The position numbers were made by a program, and so were the translations under genes. From contig CALESY010000078.1 of the NCBI GenBank assembly GCA_937919945.1, forward strand, positions 1-13,507: DNA of 13,507 bases, written 5' to 3'. Position 1 is the first letter of the stretch, and each line of letters starts with the position of its first letter. Below the pieces are notes generated by a model. That model saw nothing but the letters and a program-made list of their open reading frames with translations, was not told the DNA's origin and did no database searches. This document shows positions 8,795-13,507 of the stretch, one piece after another. This stretch comes from an uncultured Chitinophagaceae bacterium (GTDB lineage Bacteria > Bacteroidota > Bacteroidia > Chitinophagales > Chitinophagaceae).

Positions 8795-9445
8795 CTATGA
8801 TGGCTCTGCCAATCTTTTGAGCAGCATATACACGGTGTTGGCGTACCATTTTTTGCCTGTCGCGCTCGGGATGTTCTTGCGGTTAAGCTCTGCCGTGATT
8901 TTACGCACGGAGTGAATGCCCCGCTTGCTCAGCTTTTCCAGCAAGGGCTTCATGCGCTGGGCGAACTCCAAAGCCTGCGCCTTGTTGGTTTGGGAGAGCA
9001 CCTCCCGCCCGTGCTTGCCCAGCACCGTTCCTCTGGCTTTGGCAACTTTTAAGGCGGCTTTGGTTAGCTGGCTTATCCGGTCGCGCTCATGCTCGGCAAT
9101 CGCCGCCATGATGTGAACGAGCAGTTTATCAGCATAGGGGTTATCAACCGCCTTGAACGCTACGCCCGATTCCATGAGTGCAGAGATAAACGCGACGTTG
9201 CGTCCCAGCCTGTCGAGCTTGGCAATCAGCAGGGTAGCCCTGTGTTTGCGGCACTCAAGCAGCGCAGCCTGCAAAACAGGCCGATGATTGTTCTTGCCGG
9301 ATTCCACCTCCACAAACTCGCCACAGAGCGTAAAGCCGTGCTGGGCGGTGAACCCCGCAACGGCCGCTTGCTGCGCCGATAGCCCCAGCCCGCTTTCACC
9401 CTGGCGTTTGGTTGATACCCTGTAATAGGCAACCGCCCTTTCCAT
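8795..9445 (-). CDS. Serine recombinase (resolvase/invertase family)
   Basis: This 216-residue small serine recombinase cuts and rejoins DNA through a phospho-serine link. From the ATG at 9445, YYRVSTKRQ places the nucleophile Ser at residue 11, LDRLGR is the conserved arginine-bearing motif, and AAIAEHERDRISQLTKAALKVAKARG is the long dimer helix leading into the DNA-binding part. The C-terminus (RGIHSVRKITAELNRKNIPSATGKKW...TVYMLLKRL) is the helix-turn-helix. A longer frame reaches a TTG at 9523. I chose the ATG because the catalytic domain then begins at the family's usual distance and because the extension runs through a 14-base palindrome. The gene is about 60% G+C, far above its neighbours, which points to arrival from another source. 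Two small genes follow on the same strand. Confidence 0.92.
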   Translation of the reverse strand: MERAVAYYRVSTKRQGESGLGLSAQQAAVAGFTAQHGFTLCGEFVEVESGKNNHRPVLQAALLECRKHRATLLIAKLDRLGRNVAFISALMESGVAFKAVDNPYADKLLVHIMAAIAEHERDRISQLTKAALKVAKARGTVLGKHGREVLSQTNKAQALEFAQRMKPLLEKLSKRGIHSVRKITAELNRKNIPSATGKKWYANTVYMLLKRLAEPS

Positions 9446-9490
9446 ACGCACATCCAAGTTTTTCACACGTGTTGATTGCTGCGATGCCCG

Positions 9491-9504
9491 TTTGCGCGCG
9501 CAAA
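9491..9504. repeat. 14-base perfect palindrome upstream of resolvase
   Basis: TTTGCGCGCGCAAA is its own reverse complement. It sits 46 bases before the chosen resolvase ATG and within the extension that a TTG start would require, which argues for the shorter protein. It could be an operator or a recombinase subsite, and alternating GC at its centre is also prone to unusual DNA structure. Confidence 0.6.
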
Positions 9505-9555
9505 ACGTACACAGGCATACCAACCCTTACCTTTGTACAGTTAGCTTAAAAAATT

Positions 9556-9607
9556 GCGGCAAGGGCGTAGAAGCACTATACCCCCAAACCCGCGCTGGCG
9601 GCAAGGG
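9556..9607 (+). repeat. Direct repeat GCGGCAAGGG, two copies 42 bases apart
   Basis: The 10-base word occurs at 9556-9565 and 9598-9607, a start-to-start distance of exactly 42 bases (about four helical turns). That is compatible with binding of a protein on one face of the DNA. It could also be chance in a GC-rich patch. Confidence 0.35.
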
Positions 9608-9651
9608 GCAAAGAGGAGAAGAAGTTCTTTAAAAGATTAGAAAAGCACTGA

Positions 9652-9691
9652 TTTTGTACATACACATACGTTGGTTTGTGTATGTACAAAA
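9652..9691. repeat. 15-base inverted repeat with 10-base loop
   Basis: The arm TTTTGTACATACACA (9652-9666) is perfectly matched by the reverse complement at 9677-9691. One arm begins TTTT and the other ends AAAA, so it could act as a terminator in either direction. However, it lies upstream of both neighbouring genes and not after one, and it shares TTTGTACA with 9532-9539. A recombinase crossover or operator site is therefore at least as likely. Confidence 0.75.
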
Positions 9692-9784
9692 AATTGATTT
9701 AGCTTATTGTATCTTTAATTATTCGCATTGTGCTTATCGGAAAAAGTTTAGACAGAGTGGATAAAGCGAATGTATGTTTGCTGA

Positions 9785-9796
9785 AATATTAATATT
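9785..9796. repeat. 12-base AT palindrome abutting the HTH gene start
   Basis: AATATTAATATT is a perfect palindrome that ends one base before the ATG at 9797. This is a plausible autoregulatory operator for the helix-turn-helix protein it precedes, but an all-AT palindrome is also likely by chance in this AT-rich stretch. Confidence 0.3.
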
Positions 9797-10216
9797 ATGA
9801 GTGACAATTCAACACAAAATTTATTTGCATTTATTGCTTTATTTATTTTTCTTTTAATTGCTTTTTTTAGCAAAAAAAAATCAAAGCTAGCTATTGCAAT
9901 GGAGTACAATATTTCCAAACCTACCTTATCAAAATGGGTTAGACTTTTTCAGTCTGAAATTGATATTAAAGATTGGCGAAAAAAGAGGGATTTAAGTGCT
10001 TCTGAAGTTGCAGTACTAAAATCTTGCTTTGGCGCAGACCAATCTTATGTACTGTCGAAAAAGCAAATTGCTGAAATGACAGGGTCTAATTACAAAACAG
10101 TGTCAGCAGTTGTTAAGTTGAACTTGAATAAAATCGGCTTAACACTTGACGCATGGGAATCCTGTAATGTTTTTCCACCAAATATATCAAGGAAAATTAT
10201 AGAAGTACTCGGATAA
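9797..10216 (+). CDS. Membrane-anchored helix-turn-helix protein (unusual)
   Basis: This 139-residue protein begins with a short polar head and one strongly hydrophobic segment (LFAFIALFIFLLIAFF, about 9-24). A basic KKKSK then leads directly into a helix-turn-helix, LAIAMEYNISKPTLSKWVRLF (about 31-51). A second one lies at LSKKQIAEMTGSNYKTVSAVV (about 87-107). Both have the Gly/Asn turn and polar recognition helix of DNA-binding modules. Met35 (ATG at 9899) is an alternative start that would remove the membrane segment, but it would also cut off the first helix of the first HTH, so 9797 is preferred. The start region is 20% G+C (9841-9900), much lower than the resolvase next door. There is no Shine-Dalgarno site. 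It is probably a regulator tied to the membrane, and I recognise no family. Confidence 0.65.
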   Translation: MSDNSTQNLFAFIALFIFLLIAFFSKKKSKLAIAMEYNISKPTLSKWVRLFQSEIDIKDWRKKRDLSASEVAVLKSCFGADQSYVLSKKQIAEMTGSNYKTVSAVVKLNLNKIGLTLDAWESCNVFPPNISRKIIEVLG

Positions 10217-10334
10217 TAATCACTGCAAATTTTGATGAGATTTAAGCTGATATTGATATGTTCTTTATCCCCTTACTGTGCATCAAGCAACAGGAAATAA
10301 ACCCTATAATTTCCGTTTTGACGTGTTTAAAAAG

Positions 10335-10721
10335 TTAACTGTTTCTTCGTGCCTTAATGCTTGATAATAGGTGATTTGCTGCATGAGCGGTATTTTGGAT
10401 AACGTACTGCTCATCTATAAGAAGGCTGCCTTTTTTAGGCTTTATAATATCTTCTATTAATGTACGGTGTTCTTCATGTTTGGTCATTACCAAGGTAAAT
10501 GGTCGGGTTTTGTGAATATTGAAATCCTTATTCTTCATCAAGCTCTTTAGTTGTGTGAGCACATTCTCAATGCCTTCTCCCTTTTCAACATCAGCTTGAT
10601 AAACAAAATTAGTAGCAACATCCATAATTAGAAACATGAAGACATCGCCATCCATTAAAGTTTTAAATCTAAGCGGCAAAACACATATGACTTCTCTGGG
10701 CAGTAAGTTTTCCTTGTCCAT
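10335..10721 (-). CDS. Small protein resembling a DDE/RNase H integrase core
   Basis: This is 128 residues from the ATG at 10721; a TTG two codons upstream is less likely. The segment LMDGDVFMFLIMDVATNFVYQADVEKGEGIENVLTQLKSLM follows the start of an rve-type integrase core: a strand, the first catalytic-like Asp in IMDVA, then a helix. A later strand, PFTLVMTKHEEHRTLIEDII, occupies the place where the second catalytic Asp (in DNGxE) would sit, but that Asp is absent. It may be a degenerate transposase fragment or a separate family that keeps the fold. It reads in the same direction as fic, 127 bases downstream of its stop, so a shared transcript is possible. The Asp pattern is seen; the fold is inferred. 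Confidence 0.55.
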   Translation of the reverse strand: MDKENLLPREVICVLPLRFKTLMDGDVFMFLIMDVATNFVYQADVEKGEGIENVLTQLKSLMKNKDFNIHKTRPFTLVMTKHEEHRTLIEDIIKPKKGSLLIDEQYVIQNTAHAANHLLSSIKARRNS

Positions 10722-10848
10722 AAGCAAACTTACTTGAGAATTTAATCAAGCACAACATAAAGTGTTTTAGTTTGATGTTACTGGCACAAAATATGAAACG
10801 GAACAGTCCAAAGGGTTTACTATCGGCAAGAGTAATAAACATCGTTTT

Positions 10849-11949
10849 TTACTGTATTGTTTTCAGCACATAACTTGTACTGCGTCCGCCTGAGTCTTCT
10901 TTCATCAATATGTCTTTTTCGATTAAATCCTGAATATCTCTGAGCGCGGTATCCTGTGAGCACTTGGCAATCTTTGCCCATTTCGATGAAGTGAGTTTGC
11001 CGTCAAATCCATCAAGTAGTTTATTGAGCATCAAGTTCTGTCTGACATTTAATCCGGCATTTGCATGGCTATCCCAGAAACGTGCTTTTTGCAATACGAC
11101 AGCAAGCAATTCATCAGACGCGCCTATTGCCCGTTCAAGGCAGCTTAAAAACCATTCCAGCCAATCGGTTATATCAAGCGTTCCCTTTTGGCTTGTTTCA
11201 AGGATTTTGTAATACGCTGCGCGCTCTTTTTGGATTTGGGCAGACATGCTGTAAAATCGCTGCGAGGTTTCATCTGCCCTGGCAAGTTGTAAGTCTGCAA
11301 TCGCTCTGGCTATACGTCCGTTGCCATCATCAAATGGGTGTATGGTTACAAACCAAAAATGTGCAATCGCAGCTTTCAGAACAGGGTCAATATCCATTGT
11401 TTGATTAAACCAGTTCGTAAATTTTTGCATCTCTTGTGTTAGGCTCTGTGCTGCTGGAGCTTCAAAATGAATTTTCTCATTGCCCATTCCCCCTGAAACA
11501 ACCTGCATTGCACCACTACGCCACTGACCGACCGCTATTTTATACATACCGCTGCGACCTGTTGGAAACATACAGGAATGCCATCCGAATAATCGTTCAT
11601 CCGTAAGCGGTTGGTTATAGTGTTGCGTAGCATCAAGCATCATTTCTACGACACCGTCAACATGACGGTCAGCAGGAATAAGCCCCGCAATATTCATCCC
11701 CAAGCGCCGTGCGATTGAGGAGCGCACTTGGTCAGGGTTTAAAATTTCACCTTCAATCTCGCTTGATTTTAAGACATCAAGCGTAAGTGTGCCAAGAATA
11801 GCCTCTGATTTTAAACCAAAGCCGAGCGATTCCATGCGTCCTATCAGCCTGCCTTGTTTATGACGCACAGTAGCCAATAATTGTGCAATCCTGTCATCGC
11901 GCCAATGAAACGCTGGCCAGGCCGTATTTTGATATATGTATTTACCCAT
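10849..11949 (-). CDS. Fic family protein with DUF4172-type N-terminus
   Basis: This 366-residue protein is of a family that transfers AMP (or another group) from a nucleotide to hydroxyl side chains. The N-terminus YIYQNTAWPAFHWRDDRIAQLLATVRHKQGRLIGRMESLGF matches the DUF4172 domain usual in this subfamily. S62-S-E-I-E66-G67 fits the inhibitory (S/T)xxxE(G/N) motif, whose Glu blocks the ATP site, so the enzyme is held in check by its own sequence and needs no separate antitoxin. The active site HPFDDGNGRIAR (His204 to Arg215) has every conserved residue. A C-terminal winged-helix region (about 318-345, SSKWAKIAKCSQDTALRDIQDLI) suggests DNA binding. The ATG at 11949 is preceded by GCGGAGAT, part of a repeated promoter element that also serves as the ribosome binding site. 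The targets are unknown. Confidence 0.93.
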   Translation of the reverse strand: MGKYIYQNTAWPAFHWRDDRIAQLLATVRHKQGRLIGRMESLGFGLKSEAILGTLTLDVLKSSEIEGEILNPDQVRSSIARRLGMNIAGLIPADRHVDGVVEMMLDATQHYNQPLTDERLFGWHSCMFPTGRSGMYKIAVGQWRSGAMQVVSGGMGNEKIHFEAPAAQSLTQEMQKFTNWFNQTMDIDPVLKAAIAHFWFVTIHPFDDGNGRIARAIADLQLARADETSQRFYSMSAQIQKERAAYYKILETSQKGTLDITDWLEWFLSCLERAIGASDELLAVVLQKARFWDSHANAGLNVRQNLMLNKLLDGFDGKLTSSKWAKIAKCSQDTALRDIQDLIEKDILMKEDSGGRSTSYVLKTIQ

Positions 11950-12047
11950 AATCTCCGCACTTTATGCAACGAATATAGGCTATAATCTCCGCAAAAGCAA
12001 GTTAATCTCCGTATCTAATGCGGTGAATAGGTTGATTATTATCCGCA
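11948..12047 (-). promoter_or_regulatory. Repeated operator-like element over the fic promoter
   Basis: Read on -, TGCGGAGATTAT occurs at 11959-11948 and 11993-11982 exactly, at 12013-12002 as TACGGAGATTAA, and as a weaker copy at 12047-12038; a near-inverted copy (TGCGGTGA) lies at 12019-12026. One copy overlaps the fic start codon and ribosome binding site, and another lies between the candidate -33 and -7 boxes. This arrangement is typical of repressor binding. Autoregulation by the Fic winged helix is a guess. Confidence 0.5.
11970..12000 (-). promoter_or_regulatory. Candidate Bacteroidota-type promoter of fic
   Basis: Read on -, TTG (12000-11998) is followed after exactly 20 bases by TATATTCG (11977-11970), one mismatch from TAnnTTTG. 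The expected transcript start, about 6 bases on, would leave a leader of some 15 bases carrying GCGGAGAT before the ATG. Confidence 0.4.
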
Positions 12048-12075
12048 AATAAGTTAGAGGCAAAATGCTATAGCT

Positions 12076-13281
12076 TTATCCAATAACAGCTTCCAACGCA
12101 TCATCAGCATCTTTGTTTATAAAGTTTGCTTGATAACCAATTGTGGTCGTAATTGACGAATGTCTATAGAGTTTTTGCAACATTTGAATAGGTATTTTAT
12201 CACCCGAAATATTCCCGAATGTATGACGCGCGATGTGCATCGTCAGTTTAGTTTTTATTTCAGCAAGGGTTGCAATTTTCTTTAAAGACGCATTGATGCG
12301 TTTGACGGCAAGGGCAATATGACGCTGCGTTTCAAAAGTATTTTTTAAGTCTTTAAGCCCGTTCAGGTCTGGGAAAATCAGTCCATGATTGTATTTTTCT
12401 ACTTTGTACTGATTGAGAATATCCATTGCTTTATCTGCAATTTTTAACGAACCGACTTTTTCGTTTTTACCCATTGTATAATAAAGGCGGTCATGCTGAA
12501 TATCTGACCATTTCAACCGCAGCACGTCAGATACACGCATCCCTGCAAAATAAAATGAAACCAGCCAAATATTTTTAGCATGGTCTATGGATTTATTCTG
12601 CGAGACATTTAAGTGTTCTATGTTTTTGACATCCTGAGAACTTAGCCCGATTTTCAATGATGGCAGTGCTCTTGCAACAATTTTGTTTCTTCCAAACGGA
12701 TAATACTTTGCATCAATAAGATTGGCTCCAATAGCTTGATTAAAAACGGTTCGGATAACAACCAAGTGATTAAGTGCAGTTTGCTCTTTTATTTTTCGTG
12801 TTCCTTTTAGATATGTTTTATAGCGATTGAGCAGTCCTACCGTAATATCCTGAAAGGTAATATCTTGACCCTTTAGAAATTCTTTAAATCTGTTTAGTAA
12901 GGGTTTTTCCGCCGCATAGCGGTTAAATTTTCCAGCTTGTTTTAAGTTCTCAAGATAGGGGTCTGCTAGGGTAAAAAAAGTAGCATTCTTTGCCTTGATT
13001 TTGCGGATAATAGCCTGCGATGAGGAGTCCCTTTGCTGCCCCTCAAGTTCAAGCAGATTATCCTGCGCCGCAGTCATTTTTTTCGCGATAAAGTTGTTAA
13101 GTCTTGCAGAATTTGGATGTGATTTTTTGACGGTTTGAGTGTCCTCACTCCAGTATTTTTCCTCTATCGAATGCCCGAGATGGATGTAGGATGACCGTCT
13201 GTCTTTTGTAATGCGAAGTGCAAGCGGAAATGTACCATCTTTATTTTTCTTCCTGCGGAGTACAACTTTTACGGATGCCAT
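12076..13281 (-). CDS. Tyrosine recombinase / site-specific integrase
   Basis: This is 401 residues from the ATG at 13281; the frame extends to 13344, but the family's N-terminal arm-binding domain (ASVKVVLRRKKNKDGTFPLALRITKDRRSSYIHLG) begins right at this Met. Next is a SAM-like core-binding domain (about 95-185). The catalytic domain has Arg249 (AGMRVSDVLRLKW), His349-x-x-Arg352 (HIARHTFGN), His374 (LYRHSSITTT) and the nucleophile Tyr383 (TIGYQANF); Lys in GKNEKVGSLKI is the likely remaining catalytic residue. All are present, so it should be active. It resembles integrases of Bacteroidota integrative elements. It is transcribed away from the right edge, with repeats upstream. Fic follows on the same strand after 126 bases that include a separate candidate promoter. 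Confidence 0.94.
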   Translation of the reverse strand: MASVKVVLRRKKNKDGTFPLALRITKDRRSSYIHLGHSIEEKYWSEDTQTVKKSHPNSARLNNFIAKKMTAAQDNLLELEGQQRDSSSQAIIRKIKAKNATFFTLADPYLENLKQAGKFNRYAAEKPLLNRFKEFLKGQDITFQDITVGLLNRYKTYLKGTRKIKEQTALNHLVVIRTVFNQAIGANLIDAKYYPFGRNKIVARALPSLKIGLSSQDVKNIEHLNVSQNKSIDHAKNIWLVSFYFAGMRVSDVLRLKWSDIQHDRLYYTMGKNEKVGSLKIADKAMDILNQYKVEKYNHGLIFPDLNGLKDLKNTFETQRHIALAVKRINASLKKIATLAEIKTKLTMHIARHTFGNISGDKIPIQMLQKLYRHSSITTTIGYQANFINKDADDALEAVIG

Positions 13282-13319
13282 TTTAGAAAAGTGTTTACTG
13301 ATGCGTGTTTGAGCTACCC

Positions 13320-13352
13320 TAAAGATACGATTTGGGTACAACATAGGTACAA
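13320..13352 (-). promoter_or_regulatory. Candidate integrase promoter
   Basis: Read on -, TATCTTTA (13327-13320) resembles the TAnnTTTG -7 box, with TTG (13352-13350) 22 bases upstream, slightly longer than usual. It would start transcription about 30 bases before the ATG at 13281, which again supports that start. The tandem repeat at 13334-13355 overlaps it. Confidence 0.35.
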
Positions 13353-13355
13353 CAT
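13334..13355. repeat. Tandem 11-base repeat overlapping integrase promoter
   Basis: Two head-to-tail copies, GGGTACAACAT and AGGTACAACAT, differ at one base and are spaced one helical turn apart. They may be an arm-type binding site of the integrase or an operator. Confidence 0.6.
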
Positions 13356-13430
13356 TTTGCTGTTTTCCTTGATTTTTATTGAACCCTATTAAAATAAGAA
13401 TGCAGTAAAATCAGGTGTTTCAGGCTATTA

Positions 13431-13450
13431 GGGTACAATAGAATACAATA
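13431..13450. repeat. Tandem 10-base repeat, related to 13334-13355
   Basis: GGGTACAATA is followed at once by GAATACAATA (two mismatches). The first resembles the repeats 97 bases away (GGTACAA). Two such pairs on either side of a gene-free stretch upstream of an integrase recall arm-type sites around an attachment core. Confidence 0.45.
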
Positions 13451-13507
13451 TTCAGAAGTTGTGTTATCTTGTCCTGCACTAAAAATGGTTTACGACCGTT
13501 ATAGAGT

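Larger units (their letters stand above)
9446..9796. other. Gene-free control region between resolvase and HTH gene
   Basis: This 351-base stretch has no supported gene. It lies between two divergently read genes and holds a GC-rich palindrome (9491-9504), a repeated GCGGCAAGGG (9556-9565 and 9598-9607), a strong inverted repeat (9652-9691), an AT palindrome (9785-9796) and three copies of TTTGTACA (9532-9539 and 9653-9660 on +, 9683-9690 on -). Resolvases commonly bind inverted subsites just upstream of their own gene, so a resolution site plus promoters is the best guess. Confidence 0.5.
6998..13507. mobile_element. Mosaic mobile-element region (extent uncertain)
   Basis: To the right of the T9SS genes the window carries a serine resolvase, a tyrosine recombinase, a DDE-integrase-like protein and several hypothetical genes with sharply differing composition. 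Counted in 60-base lines, G+C is about 60% within the resolvase (9001-9060, 9181-9240) but 20% at 9841-9900, within 700 bases. This suggests an integrated composite element. The left boundary may lie in 6998-7115 and the right boundary near or beyond 13507. No matching pair of attachment sites could be established, so the limits are a guess. Confidence 0.4.

Noticed and set aside
9226..9453. Open frame on - in a different phase within the resolvase gene.
   Set aside because: A by-product of high G+C; the resolvase frame holds all catalytic motifs.
9528..9535. On +, TACCTTTG matches TAnnTTTG.
   Set aside because: No TTG at the right distance, and the next + gene starts over 260 bases downstream.
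10293..10314. Possible hairpin GGAAAT...ATTTCC after the HTH gene.
   Set aside because: The stem is only 6 bases, AT-rich and has a 10-base loop, so it is too weak to call a terminator.
10725..10732. On -, TAAGTTTG matches the Bacteroidota -7 box just upstream of the small integrase-like gene.
   Set aside because: It lies only 3 bases before the chosen ATG, so a transcript would begin inside the gene, and no -33 element was found.
13485..13507. ATG opening a frame (MVYDRYR...) that runs off the right edge.
   Set aside because: Too short, with no ribosome site or good promoter, to support as a gene start.

Overview
The window comes from a member of the Bacteroidota, probably a lineage that carries the type IX secretion system (T9SS). 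Two proteins end in a type A sorting domain with the YPNP signature, several exported proteins have short signal peptides cut just before Gln, most genes lack a clear Shine-Dalgarno site, and candidate promoters resemble the TTG / TAnnTTTG type of this phylum. The genus cannot be told from this sequence.

Left part (1-6997, all on +). A large RHS/YD-repeat protein, cut off at its 5' end by the window edge, has the complete RHS core ending in DPSG. After that comes a variable C-terminal tip with an EF-hand-like loop, which is the likely toxin. A small lipoprotein starts 5 bases after the RHS stop and is the natural candidate for its immunity protein. After an 83-base gap come three tightly packed genes: a T9SS-sorted protein with a YD-like motif near its N-terminus, an exported phage tail-collar protein, and a second small T9SS-sorted protein. 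They look like a surface or secretion module functionally tied to RHS loci.

Right part (about 7000-13507). This is a mosaic with abrupt changes in base composition and several mobility genes. It holds a coiled-coil protein of unknown role (+). Facing it on - is a run made of a GC-rich serine resolvase, a small membrane protein and an exported protein. Upstream of the resolvase is a gene-free stretch with palindromes and inverted repeats that resembles a resolution site or control region. A very AT-rich, apparently membrane-anchored helix-turn-helix protein follows on +. Further right on - are a tyrosine recombinase, a Fic AMP-transferase-like protein with its own inhibitory motif and repeated elements over its promoter, and a small protein resembling the core of a DDE/RNase H integrase. 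The tyrosine recombinase with tandem repeats upstream suggests that an integrated element ends near the right edge.

How the parts work together (inference): the left part is a polymorphic-toxin/surface locus, and the right part is an integrated, composite mobile element inserted beside it. No rRNA, tRNA, CRISPR array or complete insertion sequence was recognised.
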